Below are positions 9,815 to 20,455 of a stretch of DNA of 64,000 nt, piece after piece. The notes beneath the pieces were generated by a model. It made no database searches and was not told where the DNA came from. It worked only from the letters and a program-made list of their open reading frames with translations. Position 1 is the stretch's first letter. The number at the start of each line of letters is the position of its first letter. Position numbers and translations under genes: made by a program. This DNA is from Flavobacteriales bacterium (GTDB lineage Bacteria > Bacteroidota > Bacteroidia > Flavobacteriales > Flavobacteriaceae), in contig JALWLE010000060.1 of assembly GCA_026996605.1 (NCBI GenBank), forward strand, positions 62,001 to 126,000, written 5' to 3'.

Positions 9815-11905
9815 ATGGCAAAAGATTTAAGTAAAGTTAGAAATATAGGTATTGCGGCGCATATTGATGCCGGAAAAACTACCGTAACAGAACGCATATT
9901 GTACTATACCGGAATTAGTCATAAGATTGGTGAAGTGCATGACGGTGCTGCTACCATGGACTGGATGGAACAGGAGCAGGAACGTGGAATTACCATTACA
10001 TCTGCGGCAACTCAATGTGTATGGCCTTATAATGGTGAAAACTATACCGTTAATATTATAGACACACCCGGACACGTTGATTTTACTGTTGAAGTAGAAC
10101 GTTCGTTGCGTGTGTTGGATGGCATGGTGGCATTATTCAGTGCTGTTGATGGCGTTGAACCGCAATCGGAAACCGTATGGCGACAAGCAGATAAATATAA
10201 GGTGCCTCGAATCGGATTCGTTAATAAAATGGACCGTCAAGGTGCCGATTTTTTTAATGTCTGTAACCAAGTAAAAGAAATGCTCGGGGGTAATCCCGTG
10301 CCTTTGCAAGTGCCTATAGGAGAAGAAGCCGATTTTAAAGGTGTGGTAGATTTGATTTCCAAAAAAGCTATTATTTGGAATGAAGAAGATAAAGGTATGA
10401 CTTATGAAGAAGTACCAATTCCCGAAGAATTAATAGGTGATGTCGAACAACACAGAGCCAACTTAATTGAAGCGGTGGCAGAGTATGATGAAGCTTTAAT
10501 GGAAAAATTCTTTGAAGATGAAGATTCCATTACCGAGGATGAAATTATTGCCGCTTTAAGAGCCGCAACCATTGATATGTCTATCATTCCAATGTTTTGC
10601 GGTTCTGCATTCAAAAATAAAGGTGTACAAGCTATGTTAGACGGTGTTATGCGTTTCTTGCCATCTCCGTTGGATATTGGAGCTATTGAAGGCACTAATC
10701 CCCAAACCGGTGAAAAAGAATTGCGTCATCCTGATATAAAAGATCCGTTTGCCGCTTTAGCTTTCAAGATAGCTACGGATCCGTTTGTCGGTCGTTTGGC
10801 TTTCTTTAGAGCATACTCCGGTTTTTTAGATGCAGGTTCTTATGTATTGAATAATCGTTCAGGAAAAAAAGAACGTATTTCACGTATTTACCAAATGCAC
10901 GCCAACAAGCAAAACCCGATTAAACGAGTTGAAGCGGGTGATATTGCTGCAGGAGTAGGTTTTAAAGATATAAAAACGGGTGATACTTTATCCGACGAAA
11001 AACATCCTATAGTTTTAGAATCAATGGACTTCCCTGACCCTGTAATCGGTATAGCGGTTGAACCCAAAACTAAAGCTGATGTTGATAAATTAGGTATGGC
11101 ATTATCAAAATTAGCAGAAGAAGATCCTACTTTCCAAGTAAAAACTGATGAAGCTTCAGGACAAACTATTATTTCAGGAATGGGAGAATTGCACTTGGAA
11201 ATTATCGTAGATCGTTTAAAGCGAGAATTTAAGGTCGAGGTTAATGTCGGACAACCGCGAGTCGAGTATAAAGAAGCTTTAACTACATCGGTTGACCATA
11301 GAGAAGTTTATAAAAAACAAACCGGTGGTCGCGGTAAGTTTGCTGATATTATATTCAAATTAGAACCAGCCGAAGAAGGAAAAGAAGGTTTGGAATTTAT
11401 CAATGAAATCAAGGGAGGAAATATTCCTAGAGAGTATATTCCATCAGTTGAAAAAGGCTTTAAAGAAGCCATGAAAACAGGACCTTTGGCCGGATTTGAA
11501 GTAGAATCTATGAAGGTTACTTTGATAGACGGCTCTTTTCATCCGGTGGATTCAGATTCATTATCTTTTGAATTAGCTGCTAAATTAGGTTTTAGAGAAG
11601 CGGCTAAAAAAGCGCAACCTGTTTTATTAGAACCCATTATGAAGTTAGAAGTTGTAACACCGGAAGAAAACATGGGAGATATTGTTGGAGATTTAAACAG
11701 ACGTCGTGGACAAGTTCTAAGTATGGATGAAAGAGCCGGTGCTAAAGTGATAAAAGCCAATGTGCCGCTTTCTGAAATGTTTGGCTACGTTACGACTTTG
11801 AGAACATTATCATCAGGTCGTGCCACTTCGTCAATGGAGTTTTCTCATTATGCAGAAACTCCCAAGAATATAGCGGAAGAAGTAATAGATAAAGTAAATG
11901 GATAA
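9815..11905 (+). CDS. fusA: Translation elongation factor G
   Basis: GTPase that drives translocation of tRNA and mRNA after peptide-bond formation. The 696-aa protein has all GTP-binding motifs: P-loop AHIDAGKTT (about 15-23), switch I with ERGITITSA, switch [10 protein letters not shown], and NKMD. Domains II-V follow, including the GGRGKFADI and [14 protein letters not shown] segments of domains IV and V. Full length with no truncation. It sits between rpsG and rpsJ; the tuf gene that follows fusA in enterobacteria is absent, which is the usual Bacteroidota arrangement and fuses the str and S10 clusters. Confidence 0.99.
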   Translation: MAKDLSKVRNIGIAAHIDAGKTTVTERILYYTGISHKIGEVHDGAATMDWMEQEQERGITITSAATQCVWPYNGENYTVNIIDTPGHVDFTVEVERSLRVLDGMVALFSAVDGVEPQSETVWRQADKYKVPRIGFVNKMDRQGADFFNVCNQVKEMLGGNPVPLQVPIGEEADFKGVVDLISKKAIIWNEEDKGMTYEEVPIPEELIGDVEQHRANLIEAVAEYDEALMEKFFEDEDSITEDEIIAALRAATIDMSIIPMFCGSAFKNKGVQAMLDGVMRFLPSPLDIGAIEGTNPQTGEKELRHPDIKDPFAALAFKIATDPFVGRLAFFRAYSGFLDAGSYVLNNRSGKKERISRIYQMHANKQNPIKRVEAGDIAAGVGFKDIKTGDTLSDEKHPIVLESMDFPDPVIGIAVEPKTKADVDKLGMALSKLAEEDPTFQVKTDEASGQTIISGMGELHLEIIVDRLKREFKVEVNVGQPRVEYKEALTTSVDHREVYKKQTGGRGKFADIIFKLEPAEEGKEGLEFINEIKGGNIPREYIPSVEKGFKEAMKTGPLAGFEVESMKVTLIDGSFHPVDSDSLSFELAAKLGFREAAKKAQPVLLEPIMKLEVVTPEENMGDIVGDLNRRRGQVLSMDERAGAKVIKANVPLSEMFGYVTTLRTLSSGRATSSMEFSHYAETPKNIAEEVIDKVNG

Positions 11906-11915
11906 ATCATAAGAC

Positions 11916-12221
11916 ATGGCTCAAAAAATAAGAATAAAATTAAAGTCATACGATCATAATTTAGTGGATAAATCCGCTGAAAAAATCGTAAAAACCGTAA
12001 AAAGTACAGGTGCAGTTGTAACAGGTCCTATACCTTTACCAACTCACAAAAGAATTTTTACGGTACTGCGTTCGCCACACGTCAACAAAAAATCAAGAGA
12101 ACAATTTGAACTCAATACCCACAAACGTTTGTTGGATATTTACAGTTCATCACCAAAAACTGTTGATGCTTTGATGAAATTGGAATTACCCAGTGGCGTA
12201 GAAGTAGAAATCAAAGTTTGA
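11916..12221 (+). CDS. rpsJ: 30S ribosomal protein S10 (uS10)
   Basis: Small-subunit head protein, also known in other bacteria as NusE, the transcription antitermination partner of NusB. It is 101 aa, with the conserved RIKLKSYDH opening and the [30 protein letters not shown] core in its usual place (the loop binds rRNA). It starts 10 nt after fusA and is the first gene of the S10 section; there is no separate promoter before it. Confidence 0.99.
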   Translation: MAQKIRIKLKSYDHNLVDKSAEKIVKTVKSTGAVVTGPIPLPTHKRIFTVLRSPHVNKKSREQFELNTHKRLLDIYSSSPKTVDALMKLELPSGVEVEIKV

Positions 12222-12248
12222 TATAATTAATATAAATAAGATAACATA

Positions 12249-12869
12249 ATGTCGGGTATAATAGGAAAAAAAGTAGGAATGACCAGCATTTTCGATGAAA
12301 ATGGTAAAAATATACCTGTAACGGTGATATTAGCTGGTCCGAATTATGTTACCCAAGTCAGAACCAAAGAAGTTGACGGGTACGATGCTGTGCAGCTTGG
12401 TTTCGATGACAAAAAAGAGAAAAACACCCCCAAAGCCCTCAGAGGGCACTTTGAAAAAGCCGGTGTATCTCCTAAAAGACGTGTCGTTGAATTCCAGGAT
12501 TTTGAAAAAGAAGTAAAATTAGGAGATGAAATTAAGGTAGATGATGTATTCACTGAAGGTGAATTTGTCGATGTCTCCGGTATTTCTAAAGGTAAAGGAT
12601 TTCAGGGAGTTGTTAAAAGACACGGTTTTGCCGGTGTCGGACAAGCAACTCACGGACAACATAACAGATTGAGAGCGCCCGGTTCTATTGGCGCATCATC
12701 TGATCCTTCCAGAGTTTTTAAAGGAATGCGTATGGCCGGTCATATGGGTAATGAAAAAGTTACCGTTCAAAATTTGAAGGTCATGAAAGTTATTCCCGAA
12801 AAAAATCTTTTAATCGTAAAAGGGAGTGTTCCCGGACATAAAAACGCTTACTTAATAATTAAGAAATGA
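12249..12869 (+). CDS. rplC: 50S ribosomal protein L3 (uL3)
   Basis: Early-assembly protein of the large subunit that reaches the peptidyl-transferase centre. It is 206 aa. It opens with [13 protein letters not shown] and carries the long internal loop [15 protein letters not shown] followed by GMRMAGHMG, the part that contacts 23S rRNA domain V. A 27-nt spacer separates it from rpsJ. Its stop codon overlaps the rplD start (ATGATGG), implying translational coupling. Confidence 0.99.
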   Translation: MSGIIGKKVGMTSIFDENGKNIPVTVILAGPNYVTQVRTKEVDGYDAVQLGFDDKKEKNTPKALRGHFEKAGVSPKRRVVEFQDFEKEVKLGDEIKVDDVFTEGEFVDVSGISKGKGFQGVVKRHGFAGVGQATHGQHNRLRAPGSIGASSDPSRVFKGMRMAGHMGNEKVTVQNLKVMKVIPEKNLLIVKGSVPGHKNAYLIIKK

Positions 12870-13492
12870 TGGAATTGAAAGTATACGATATAAAAGGCAA
12901 TGAGACCGGAAGAACTGTCCAGCTTTCCGAAAATATTTTCGGAATTAAGCCTAATGAGCATGCAATTTATTTAGCTGTAAAACAATATTTGGCTAATCAA
13001 CGTCAAGGCACACACAAAGCCAAAGAACGTGGCGAAGTTAAAGGTAGTACTCGTAAAATAAAAAGACAAAAAGGTACCGGAACCGCTAGAGCAGGCGCTA
13101 TCAGAAACCCCTTGTTTAAAGGTGGTGGACGTGTGTTTGGTCCCAGACCCAGAAGTTATTCGTTTAAATTGAACAAAAAACTCAAACGATTAGCACGTAA
13201 ATCGGCATTAAGTACAATGATGAATGAAGGTAATATTATGGTAGTAGAATCTTTTGATTTTGATACCCCAAAAACCAAAAATTTCGTTGAAGTACTGAAA
13301 TCCTTGAAGTTAGATGATAAAAAGTCCACATTTGTATTTGTAAATCCAAATAAAAATGTATCTTTGTCATCACGCAATTTGCCGAAATCTAAAGTTGTAA
13401 ATGCTTTAAATCTAAACACTTACGACATTTTGAATGCCGGAAAACTGGTTTTAACTGAGAATGTAATTCCGGAAATTGAAGCAAAATTCTAA
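12866..13492 (+). CDS. rplD: 50S ribosomal protein L4 (uL4)
   Basis: Large-subunit protein whose extended loop lines the peptide exit tunnel. It is 208 aa with the loop motif [21 protein letters not shown], where macrolide-resistance changes occur in other species; the conserved GTGTARAG is unaltered. The frame opens with two adjacent ATG codons (12866 and 12869); the first overlaps the rplC stop by 4 nt and the second lies on its last base. In E. coli L4 represses its own operon; no matching leader is visible before rpsJ. Confidence 0.98.
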   Translation: MMELKVYDIKGNETGRTVQLSENIFGIKPNEHAIYLAVKQYLANQRQGTHKAKERGEVKGSTRKIKRQKGTGTARAGAIRNPLFKGGGRVFGPRPRSYSFKLNKKLKRLARKSALSTMMNEGNIMVVESFDFDTPKTKNFVEVLKSLKLDDKKSTFVFVNPNKNVSLSSRNLPKSKVVNALNLNTYDILNAGKLVLTENVIPEIEAKF

Positions 13493-13504
13493 AAAAGGCG
13501 TACT

Positions 13505-13795
13505 ATGAGTATTATTAAGAAACCGATTTTAACGGAAAAAATGATGAGCGAAACCGAGCAATTTAACCGCTACGGATTTGTTGTTGATAAAAGAGCAAAT
13601 AAGATAGAAATTAAAAAAGCTATAGAAGATTTATTCGGTGTCGATGTTTTGGCTGTAAGAACCATGAATTATCCTCCCGAAAGAAAAACACGTTATACCA
13701 AAAGTGGTGTAGTGTCCGGAAAAACAAATGCTTATAAAAAAGCAATTGTTCAAATAGGAGAAGGTCAAAGTATAGATTTCTATAACAATATCTAA
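13505..13795 (+). CDS. rplW: 50S ribosomal protein L23 (uL23)
   Basis: Protein at the exit of the peptide tunnel, the docking point for trigger factor and the signal recognition particle. It is 96 aa. The conserved start [12 protein letters not shown] and the [20 protein letters not shown] segment are present; the latter contains the family's exposed surface. It lies 12 nt after rplD and 4 nt before rplB. Confidence 0.98.
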   Translation: MSIIKKPILTEKMMSETEQFNRYGFVVDKRANKIEIKKAIEDLFGVDVLAVRTMNYPPERKTRYTKSGVVSGKTNAYKKAIVQIGEGQSIDFYNNI

Positions 13796-13799
13796 GAAA

Positions 13800-14624
13800 A
13801 TGGCAGTAAGAAAATTAAAACCAATAACCCCGGGTCAGCGTTTTAGAGTCGTAAACCAGTTTGCTGAAATAACGACTGATAAGCCTGAAAAGAGTCTTTT
13901 GGCTCCTAAGAAAAAGACCGGAGGTAGAAATAAAAAAGGAAGAATTACAGCTCCTCATAGAGGTGGTGGGCATAAGCAGAAGTATAGAATTATTGATTTT
14001 AAACGTAATAAAACCAATATTCCTGCAACTGTTAAAACAATAGAATATGATCCAAACAGATCTGCTTTTATTGCATTAGTTGTTTATGCTGATGGAGAAA
14101 AACGATATATTCTTGCACCAAACGGTTTGCAGGTTGGACAAACAATTATGTCAGGTGACAAAGCGACTCCTGATACAGGTAATGCTTTACCGTTAAAACT
14201 TATTCCTTTAGGAACTATTATTCATAATATTGAATTAAAACCCGGTCAAGGTGGTCAGATAGCCCGTAGTGCAGGTACTTTTGCGCAATTAATGGCAAGA
14301 GACGGTAAATATGCAACTATAAAACTACCATCCGGTGAAACCCGTTTGGTATTGGCTGCATCGTTGGCAACAATCGGAGTTGTTTCAAACTCTGATCACC
14401 AATTGGAAGTATCCGGTAAAGCCGGTCGTAGTCGTTGGAAAGGTCGCAGACCAAGAACCAGACCGGTTGTAATGAACCCTGTTGATCACCCTATGGGTGG
14501 TGGTGAAGGTCGTGCATCAGGTGGACATCCCAGATCTAAAAACGGAATACCTGCTAAAGGTTACAGAACAAGATCTAAAAAGAAATATAGTAACAAGTAC
14601 ATTATTGAACGTAGAAAGAAATAA
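13800..14624 (+). CDS. rplB: 50S ribosomal protein L2 (uL2)
   Basis: Core large-subunit protein needed for subunit association and peptidyl-transferase activity. It is 274 aa, full length. The C-terminal loop [19 protein letters not shown] holds the conserved histidine near the catalytic centre. The basic N-terminal extension and the RNA-binding SH3/OB folds ([24 protein letters not shown]) are intact. Tightly packed between rplW and rpsS (4 and 3 nt). Confidence 0.99.
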   Translation: MAVRKLKPITPGQRFRVVNQFAEITTDKPEKSLLAPKKKTGGRNKKGRITAPHRGGGHKQKYRIIDFKRNKTNIPATVKTIEYDPNRSAFIALVVYADGEKRYILAPNGLQVGQTIMSGDKATPDTGNALPLKLIPLGTIIHNIELKPGQGGQIARSAGTFAQLMARDGKYATIKLPSGETRLVLAASLATIGVVSNSDHQLEVSGKAGRSRWKGRRPRTRPVVMNPVDHPMGGGEGRASGGHPRSKNGIPAKGYRTRSKKKYSNKYIIERRKK

Positions 14625-14627
14625 GAT

Positions 14628-14909
14628 ATGGCTAGATCGTTAAAAAAAGGACCTTATGTTCATTATAAATTAGAAAAGAAAATTCTTGCAAATAAAGAAT
14701 CGGGCAAGAAAACGGTGGTCAAAACTTGGTCAAGAGCATCAATGATCACTCCTGATTTTGTTGGAGAAACTATTGCAGTTCACAATGGACGTCAATTTAT
14801 TCCGGTATATATTACTGAAAATATGGTAGGACACAAGTTAGGTGAATTTTCGCCTACCAGAAGTTTTAGAGGTCATGCCGGAGATAAAAAAAATAAAGGC
14901 AAAAAATAG
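14628..14909 (+). CDS. rpsS: 30S ribosomal protein S19 (uS19)
   Basis: Head protein of the small subunit that contacts the A-site tRNA region and pairs with S13. It is 93 aa. It begins [15 protein letters not shown] and has the standard [32 protein letters not shown] and FRGHAG elements. The Lys/Gly-rich tail KKNKGKK is short, as usual. It starts 3 nt after rplB. Confidence 0.99.
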   Translation: MARSLKKGPYVHYKLEKKILANKESGKKTVVKTWSRASMITPDFVGETIAVHNGRQFIPVYITENMVGHKLGEFSPTRSFRGHAGDKKNKGKK

Positions 14910-14914
14910 GGATT

Positions 14915-15313
14915 ATGGGAAAAAGAAAACGTTTAATGGCAGAAGCCATCAAAGAAAATAAGAAAAAAGTTGCTTTTGCAAGTTTAAATAATCATGGAGT
15001 TTCAGCCAAAAAAACAAAATTAGTGGTTGATTTGGTTAGAGGAATGGATGTTCCCAGAGCTCTTGGTGTATTAAAGTTTACCCCTAATAAAAGTGCATCT
15101 GTTATAGAAAAACTTTTATTAAGTGCCATTGCCAATTGGGAAGCTAAAAATCCCGATAGAGATATAGAAGATGCAGGTTTGTATATCAAAACCATTACGG
15201 TTGACCAAAAAGGAATGCTTAAACGTATCCAACCTGCACCGCAAGGACGTGCGCATCGTATCAGAAAAAGATTTAGTAAAATTAACATAGTTTTAGGCGA
15301 AAAAAATAGTTAA
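14915..15313 (+). CDS. rplV: 50S ribosomal protein L22 (uL22)
   Basis: Tunnel-wall protein of the large subunit, 132 aa. The beta-hairpin that reaches the tunnel constriction is visible near the end ([16 protein letters not shown]); it is intact and shows none of the deletions associated with macrolide resistance elsewhere. Compared with the roughly 110-aa E. coli protein, it has an extra basic N-terminal stretch ([17 protein letters not shown]), which is common in this phylum. Five-nt gaps on both sides. Confidence 0.98.
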   Translation: MGKRKRLMAEAIKENKKKVAFASLNNHGVSAKKTKLVVDLVRGMDVPRALGVLKFTPNKSASVIEKLLLSAIANWEAKNPDRDIEDAGLYIKTITVDQKGMLKRIQPAPQGRAHRIRKRFSKINIVLGEKNS

Positions 15314-15318
15314 GAAGT

Positions 15319-16023
15319 ATGGGACAAAAAACAAATCCAATAGGAAACAGATTAGGAATCATCAAAGGATGGGATTCTAATTGGTATGGCGGCAAAAACT
15401 ATGGCGATAAGATTGCAGAAGATCATAAAATAAGACAATATATTAAAGCACGGTTACCAAAAGCCAATATTTCAAAAGTCATTATTGAAAGAACTTTAAA
15501 ACTCATCACGGTTACCATTACAACTTCGCGTCCCGGTATTATTATCGGTAAGCAAGGTTCAGAGGTCGATAAACTGAAAAGTGAGCTTTCAAAATTGACC
15601 GGAAAAAAAGTTCAAGTTAATGTTTTTGAAATAAAAAGACCTGAATTAGATGCCAATTTGGTGGCACAAAATATTGCCCGTCAAATTGAAAATCGTATTT
15701 CGTACAGAAGAGCTATCAAACAAGCCATTGCTTCCACTATGAGAATGAATGCAGAAGGTATTAAAGTTCAAATTTCTGGAAGATTGAATGGTGCGGAAAT
15801 GGCGCGTTCTGAGACTTATAAGGATGGTAGAATTCCTCTTTCAACCTTTAGAGCGGATATCGACTATGCGCTTGATGAAGCCCATACAACATACGGACGC
15901 TTAGGTGTCAAAGTATGGATAATGAAAGGAGAAGTTTATGGTAAAAGAGAACTTTCACCCATGATTGGCTTGTCCAAAAAAGAAGGCAGAAAGTCTAACA
16001 GAGGTAATAGAAGAAGAAAATAA
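15319..16023 (+). CDS. rpsC: 30S ribosomal protein S3 (uS3)
   Basis: Small-subunit head protein at the mRNA entry channel, with helicase-like function during translation. It is 234 aa. The KH domain is clear ([18 protein letters not shown], about 74-92), and the C-terminal domain holds [13 protein letters not shown], with Arg residues lining the entry tunnel. The C-terminal tail is basic (SNRGNRRRK). It follows rplV by 5 nt. Confidence 0.99.
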   Translation: MGQKTNPIGNRLGIIKGWDSNWYGGKNYGDKIAEDHKIRQYIKARLPKANISKVIIERTLKLITVTITTSRPGIIIGKQGSEVDKLKSELSKLTGKKVQVNVFEIKRPELDANLVAQNIARQIENRISYRRAIKQAIASTMRMNAEGIKVQISGRLNGAEMARSETYKDGRIPLSTFRADIDYALDEAHTTYGRLGVKVWIMKGEVYGKRELSPMIGLSKKEGRKSNRGNRRRK

Positions 16024-16043
16024 TTGTATTAAAATTGTAAAAA

Positions 16044-16466
16044 ATGTTACAACCCAAAAGATATAAACATCGTAAGCAGCAAAAAGGGAGAATGAAAGGT
16101 AATTCGCAAAGAGGGCACCAATTAGCTTACGGTATCTATGGTATCAAAGCTTTAGAACCGTCTTGGATTACCTCCAGACAAATAGAAGCTGCTCGTGTTG
16201 CCGCTACGCGTTATATGAAACGTGAAGGGCAACTATGGATTAAAATTTTTCCGGATAAACCAATTACCAAAAAACCTTTGGAAGTAAGGATGGGTAAAGG
16301 AAAAGGTAATGTTGAGTATTGGGCTGCCGTAGTACGTCCGGGTAAGGTTTTGTTTGAAATTGATGGTGTACCTTTGGAAGTTGCTAAAGAAGCACTTCGA
16401 TTGGCTGCACAAAAATTGCCTATTAAAACTAAATTTATTATTGCACCTGAATTTCAGCAAAAATAA
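16044..16466 (+). CDS. rplP: 50S ribosomal protein L16 (uL16)
   Basis: Large-subunit protein that positions the A-site tRNA elbow. It is 140 aa. It opens [18 protein letters not shown] and has the [12 protein letters not shown] loop, which includes the arginine hydroxylated in some bacteria. It lies 20 nt after rpsC and is followed by the only large gap (113 nt) in the whole operon, which contains a strong hairpin. Confidence 0.99.
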   Translation: MLQPKRYKHRKQQKGRMKGNSQRGHQLAYGIYGIKALEPSWITSRQIEAARVAATRYMKREGQLWIKIFPDKPITKKPLEVRMGKGKGNVEYWAAVVRPGKVLFEIDGVPLEVAKEALRLAAQKLPIKTKFIIAPEFQQK

Positions 16467-16486
16467 GTTTGAATTATGAAACTGAC

Positions 16487-16535
16487 ATGATTAAAATAAT
16501 TATTTAACACACAACGAAATAATTATTTTGATCAT
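16487..16535 (+). repeat. 19-bp hairpin inside the S10 operon (rplP-rpmC gap)
   Basis: Arms 16487-16505 and 16517-16535 pair over 19 positions with one G-U wobble, around an 11-nt loop (AACACACAACG). The stem is almost entirely A/T. No T-run follows, so it is not a classic terminator. It may be an RNA-processing or attenuation site, or a remnant of an AT-rich insertion. Confidence 0.8.
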
Positions 16536-16579
16536 CAAAGGTTACATCTGACAATAACGTTAAAATAAAATATAAACAG

Positions 16580-16768
16580 ATGAAAATGTCTGAAATAAGA
16601 AATATGGAAACAGCCGAGCTGGAAGAACGTTTGGCTGATATGAAAAAGAAATACGACAGCTTAAGATTAAGCCATGCCGTATCACCTTTAGAAAACCCGA
16701 TGGAAATCCGCAAGATTCGTAGAACTATTGCCAGATTGATGACGGAATTAAATCAAAGAGGTAACTAA
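16580..16768 (+). CDS. rpmC: 50S ribosomal protein L29 (uL29)
   Basis: Small protein near the tunnel exit, 62 aa, all helical ([26 protein letters not shown]). ATG at 16580 gives MKMSEIRN; the ATG at 16586 (MSEIRN) is also possible. The start codon lies in a 6-bp inverted repeat (CATCTG at 16545-16550, CAGATG at 16577-16582) that could partly mask it. It is preceded by the 113-nt gap and its hairpin, and followed 14 nt later by rpsQ. Confidence 0.97.
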   Translation: MKMSEIRNMETAELEERLADMKKKYDSLRLSHAVSPLENPMEIRKIRRTIARLMTELNQRGN

Positions 16769-16782
16769 TAGAAATTAACGAA

Positions 16783-17046
16783 ATGGAAAATATAACAAGA
16801 AATCTCAGAAAAGAACGTATCGGTTTGGTTACCAAAAACAAAATGGATAAAACCATTGTTGTTTCCGAAGTTAAACGTATGAAACACCCGCTTTATGGAA
16901 AATTTGTCCACAAGACTAAAAAATATGTCGTTCATGATGAAAAAAATGACTGTAATGTGGGAGATAAAGTTAGAATCATGGAAACACGTCCTTTGAGTAA
17001 AACCAAAAGATGGCGTTTAGTTGAAATATTAGAAAGAGCTAAGTAA
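16783..17046 (+). CDS. rpsQ: 30S ribosomal protein S17 (uS17)
   Basis: Primary 16S rRNA-binding protein of the small-subunit body with an OB fold, 87 aa. Conserved elements are [36 protein letters not shown] and the C-terminal [16 protein letters not shown]. Two nt separate it from rplN. Confidence 0.99.
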   Translation: MENITRNLRKERIGLVTKNKMDKTIVVSEVKRMKHPLYGKFVHKTKKYVVHDEKNDCNVGDKVRIMETRPLSKTKRWRLVEILERAK

Positions 17047-17048
17047 TT

Positions 17049-17417
17049 ATGGTACAACAAGAATCAAGAGTAAAAGTGGCTGATAATACCGGTGCCAAGG
17101 AAGCATTGGTTATCAGAGTATTGGGAGGAACCAAAAAACGTTATGCATCTTTAGGTGACAAAGTTGTTGTAACGGTTAAAGAAGCAACTCCTAACGGTAC
17201 CGTAAAAAAAGGAACCGTTTCAACCGGTGTAGTCGTGAGAACCAAAAAAGAAGTCAGACGACCTGACGGGTCATATATCAGATTTGATGATAACGCAATT
17301 GTGTTATTGAATCCTACCGGTGAAATGAGAGGTACACGTGTTTTTGGCCCCGTAGCCAGAGAACTACGTGATAAACAATTTATGAAAATCGTATCATTAG
17401 CCCCTGAGGTTTTATAA
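17049..17417 (+). CDS. rplN: 50S ribosomal protein L14 (uL14)
   Basis: Interface protein of the large subunit and the binding site of the silencing factor RsfS. It has 122 aa, the exact usual length. It begins [18 protein letters not shown], contains [19 protein letters not shown], and ends with [23 protein letters not shown], a strongly conserved family end. First gene of the spc-like block after rpsQ. Confidence 0.99.
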   Translation: MVQQESRVKVADNTGAKEALVIRVLGGTKKRYASLGDKVVVTVKEATPNGTVKKGTVSTGVVVRTKKEVRRPDGSYIRFDDNAIVLLNPTGEMRGTRVFGPVARELRDKQFMKIVSLAPEVL

Positions 17418-17430
17418 AATCGAAAGTATA

Positions 17431-17745
17431 ATGAAGAAGTTTAAAATTAAAACCGGTGATGAAGTCATTATTTTGACCGGTAAAGATAAAGGATTAAAAG
17501 GAAAAGTACTTAAGATAATTAAGTCAAAAGACAGAGTGATTGTAGAGGGCGTTAACATCGTTAAAAAACATGTTAAACCCAGTGCAGAGAATCCTCAAGG
17601 TGGTATAGTGGAGAAAGAGGCTCCTATTCATGTCTCAAACGTGGCATTGGTAGATCCCAAATCAGGCAAACCAACCAGAGTCGGGTTTGAAATGAAAGAC
17701 GGAAAAAAAGTAAGAGTTTCTAAAAAATCAAAAGAGGTTATTTAA
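17431..17745 (+). CDS. rplX: 50S ribosomal protein L24 (uL24)
   Basis: Assembly-initiator protein of the large subunit, 104 aa. The KOW motif is near the start ([18 protein letters not shown], about 9-27). The central [26 protein letters not shown] segment and the basic tail match the family. It lies 13 nt after rplN and 3 nt before rplE. Confidence 0.99.
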   Translation: MKKFKIKTGDEVIILTGKDKGLKGKVLKIIKSKDRVIVEGVNIVKKHVKPSAENPQGGIVEKEAPIHVSNVALVDPKSGKPTRVGFEMKDGKKVRVSKKSKEVI

Positions 17746-17748
17746 GCC

Positions 17749-18306
17749 ATGAAGAAATATACACCCAGATTAGAAAAAGAATATAAAGAGCGTGTTATTG
17801 ATGCGCTTATGAAAGAATTCGGTTACAAAAATGTCATGCAAGTACCGAAATTAGAAAAAATAGTCGTTAGTAGAGGGGTCGGTGCTGCAGTATCCGATAA
17901 AAAATTGGTGGATTATGCTGTTGATGAGTTAACAACTATCACAGGACAAAAAGCCATTCCTACAATTTCTAAAAAAGACGTTGCTGCCTTTAAATTAAGA
18001 AAAGGTATGCCTATCGGTGCTAAAGTTACACTTAGAAAAGATAAAATGTATGAATTCCTTGATAGATTGATTACAATTGCTTTACCGCGTGTAAGAGATT
18101 TTCAAGGTATCAAACCAGACGGCTTTGATGGACGTGGAAATTATAATTTAGGCATTACCGAACAAATTATTTTTCCGGAAATTGATTTTGATAAAATCAA
18201 TAAAATTAACGGTATGGATATTACTTTTGTAACATCAGCTAATACCGATAAAGAAGCAAAAGCATTGTTAACAGAACTAGGTTTACCATTTAAAAAGAAA
18301 AAATAA
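17749..18306 (+). CDS. rplE: 50S ribosomal protein L5 (uL5)
   Basis: 5S rRNA-binding protein that bridges the central protuberance to the 30S head. It is 185 aa. Conserved features are [13 protein letters not shown] at the start, [31 protein letters not shown], and the end of the domain with [19 protein letters not shown]. Its stop codon lies one base before the rpsN ATG, so coupling is likely. Confidence 0.99.
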   Translation: MKKYTPRLEKEYKERVIDALMKEFGYKNVMQVPKLEKIVVSRGVGAAVSDKKLVDYAVDELTTITGQKAIPTISKKDVAAFKLRKGMPIGAKVTLRKDKMYEFLDRLITIALPRVRDFQGIKPDGFDGRGNYNLGITEQIIFPEIDFDKINKINGMDITFVTSANTDKEAKALLTELGLPFKKKK

Positions 18307-18307
18307 T

Positions 18308-18577
18308 ATGGCAAAAGAATCAATGAAAGCCCGTGAACGTAAGCGTGCAAAGTTAGTAGCCAAATATGCTGCTAAAAGAAAAGCTTTAAAAGAAGCGGGT
18401 GATTGGGAAGCTTTACAAAAACTCCCTAAGAATGCATCGCCGGTTAGAATGCATAACCGTTGTAAGATAACCGGACGTCCAAGAGGGTATATGAGAGTGT
18501 TTGGTATTTCTCGTGTAACTTTCAGAGAAATGGCTAATGAAGGTTTAATACCGGGCGTTAAAAAAGCCAGTTGGTAA
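18308..18577 (+). CDS. rpsN: 30S ribosomal protein S14 (uS14), zinc-independent type
   Basis: Head protein near the P-site tRNA. The 89-aa length and the single cysteine in [16 protein letters not shown] place it in the long form without the two CxxC zinc motifs. Its assembly should therefore not depend on zinc, matching the zinc-free L36 in the same operon. It ends with [11 protein letters not shown], the conserved C-terminus. It starts one base after rplE. Confidence 0.98.
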   Translation: MAKESMKARERKRAKLVAKYAAKRKALKEAGDWEALQKLPKNASPVRMHNRCKITGRPRGYMRVFGISRVTFREMANEGLIPGVKKASW

Positions 18578-18595
18578 ATTTAAAACAAGAAAAAG

Positions 18596-18994
18596 ATGAA
18601 TACAGATCCCATAGCAGATTTTCTAACCAGAATTAGAAACGCACAAAGCGCAGGACATAAAGTAGTCAAAATACCTTCTTCAAAATTGAAAAAAGAAATA
18701 ACTAAAATTTTGTTTGATCAAGGTTATATCTTAAGTTACAAATTTGAAAAAGAAGGTAACAGAGAGTTTATTAAAATCGCTCTTAAATATGATAAAGACA
18801 GTCAATTACCTGTCATTAAAAAATTAGAAAGAATCAGTAAACCGGGTTTACGTAAATATGTCGGAATAGATAACATGCCCAAAGTTTTAAACGGTCTCGG
18901 CATTGCGATTCTTTCTACATCAAAAGGAGTGATGACCGATAAACAAGCTCGTAAAGAGAATGTAGGCGGAGAAGTTTTATGTTACGTTTATTAA
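18596..18994 (+). CDS. rpsH: 30S ribosomal protein S8 (uS8)
   Basis: Primary 16S rRNA-binding protein of the platform, 132 aa. It begins [15 protein letters not shown] and ends with [27 protein letters not shown], the segment that holds the conserved RNA-contacting serine-threonine residues. In E. coli it represses the spc operon; no recognisable target structure was found here. An 18-nt spacer follows rpsN. Confidence 0.99.
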   Translation: MNTDPIADFLTRIRNAQSAGHKVVKIPSSKLKKEITKILFDQGYILSYKFEKEGNREFIKIALKYDKDSQLPVIKKLERISKPGLRKYVGIDNMPKVLNGLGIAILSTSKGVMTDKQARKENVGGEVLCYVY

Positions 18995-19005
18995 AAAAAT
19001 GAATT

Positions 19006-19551
19006 ATGTCAAGAATAGGATTTAAACCCATTACCATACCGGAAGGTGTAACCGTCGATATCAAAGACAATATGATTACAGTCAAAGGTAAATTGGGAGA
19101 ATTAACCCAAGAAATAAAAGGGGGAATAGAATTTGAAATAGAAAATGGTGTCATTCATGTGAAGCGCCCTTCAGAAAGCAAAAAACATAAAGCATTTCAC
19201 GGGCTTTATCGTTCTTTACTATTCAATATGATTGAAGGTGTTTCAAAAGGTTGGACCAAAGAATTGGAATTGGTAGGTGTTGGATACAAAGCATCAAGCC
19301 AAGGACAAATATTAGATTTATCTTTGGGATTTTCTCATAATATTATGATAGAATTACCCAAAGAAGTAAAGGTTGAAACCGTATCTGAAAAAGGTAAAAA
19401 CCCGATTGTTAAGTTGACATCTTATGATAAACAATTAATCGGGCATATTGCCGCCAAAATCAGATCATTCCGTAAACCTGAACCTTACAAAGGTAAAGGT
19501 GTGAGATATGTCGGTGAAGAAATTAGAAGAAAAGCAGGTAAAACGGCCTAA
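19006..19551 (+). CDS. rplF: 50S ribosomal protein L6 (uL6)
   Basis: Large-subunit protein at the base of the L7/L12 stalk, beside the sarcin-ricin loop. It is 181 aa with two tandem copies of the L6 fold, each about 80 residues; the second starts near ELVGVGYKA. The C-terminal GKGVRYVGEEIRRKAGKTA is the diagnostic family end. It lies 11 nt after rpsH. Confidence 0.99.
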   Translation: MSRIGFKPITIPEGVTVDIKDNMITVKGKLGELTQEIKGGIEFEIENGVIHVKRPSESKKHKAFHGLYRSLLFNMIEGVSKGWTKELELVGVGYKASSQGQILDLSLGFSHNIMIELPKEVKVETVSEKGKNPIVKLTSYDKQLIGHIAAKIRSFRKPEPYKGKGVRYVGEEIRRKAGKTA

Positions 19552-19563
19552 TAAGTAATAATT

Positions 19564-19920
19564 ATGAAACTCAATAAAGTAGATAGAAGACGACGTATAC
19601 AAAAACGTATCAGAAAGATAGTTAAAGGCACACCTGAGCGCCCAAGACTTTCTGTTTTTAGAAGTAATAAGGAAGTTTATGCTCAATTGATTGATGATGT
19701 TAACGGTGTTACCTTGGCAGCAACTTCTTCCAGAGATAAAGAGGTTGCCGCTCAAAAAGGCACAAAAATTGAAAAAGCAGCTATGGTCGGTGAAAAAATA
19801 GCTAAAATTGCTTTGGAGAAAGGCATCGAAAATGTTACTTTTGACCGTTCCGGTTTTTTATACCACGGTCGTGTTAAATCGTTGGCGGAAGGCGCCAGAA
19901 AAGGTGGATTAAAATTTTAA
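19564..19920 (+). CDS. rplR: 50S ribosomal protein L18 (uL18)
   Basis: 5S rRNA-binding protein of the central protuberance, 118 aa. It has a basic N-terminal tail (RRRRIQKRIRKIV), then RPRLSVFRSNKEVYAQLIDD and the C-terminal FDRSGFLYHGRVKSLAEGARKGGL, all conserved. It is 12 nt after rplF and 3 nt before rpsE. Confidence 0.99.
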   Translation: MKLNKVDRRRRIQKRIRKIVKGTPERPRLSVFRSNKEVYAQLIDDVNGVTLAATSSRDKEVAAQKGTKIEKAAMVGEKIAKIALEKGIENVTFDRSGFLYHGRVKSLAEGARKGGLKF

Positions 19921-19923
19921 AAT

Positions 19924-20448
19924 ATGCTTGATAAATATAAAGATATACAGAGAGTTAAACCGGGAGGTTTGGAATTAGAAGATCGTTTGGTTGCTGTTAA
20001 TCGAGTTACGAAAGTAACCAAAGGTGGACGAACGTTTAGTTTTTCTGCTATTGTAGTGGTTGGTGACAAAAATGGTGTTGTTGGTTATGGAATGGGAAAA
20101 TCTAAAGAAGTTCCTGACGCTATTCAAAAAGCTATTGACAATGCTAAGAAAAATTTAGTAAAAGTTCCTGTTATCAATGGAACTATTCCCCATGAACAAT
20201 TAGGAAAATTTAGTGGTGCACGGATCTTTTTAAAACCGGCTTCACCCGGTACAGGAGTTATCGCCGGTGGTGCTGTTCGTGCCGTGTTGGAATCTGCCGG
20301 TATTCATGACGTTTTAACCAAATCTCACGGTTCATCTGACCCTAATAACGTGGTTAAAGCAACTTTGGATGCACTATTGAAAATGCGAGATGCTCATACG
20401 GTTGCCAAGCAACGTGGTATTTCTCTTAATAAAGTTTTTAACGGTTAA
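19924..20448 (+). CDS. rpsE: 30S ribosomal protein S5 (uS5)
   Basis: Accuracy-related protein of the small subunit at the mRNA entry, 174 aa. The double-stranded RNA-binding N-terminal domain contains [17 protein letters not shown] and [15 protein letters not shown]; the C-terminal domain contains [16 protein letters not shown]. The loop where spectinomycin-resistance changes occur is unaltered. Three nt after rplR. Confidence 0.99.
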   Translation: MLDKYKDIQRVKPGGLELEDRLVAVNRVTKVTKGGRTFSFSAIVVVGDKNGVVGYGMGKSKEVPDAIQKAIDNAKKNLVKVPVINGTIPHEQLGKFSGARIFLKPASPGTGVIAGGAVRAVLESAGIHDVLTKSHGSSDPNNVVKATLDALLKMRDAHTVAKQRGISLNKVFNG

Positions 20449-20455
20449 AATTTTT

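Noticed and set aside
11906-11915. Missing tuf after fusA as a possible deletion
   Set aside because: This is the normal Bacteroidota arrangement, with tuf elsewhere; it is not a scar.
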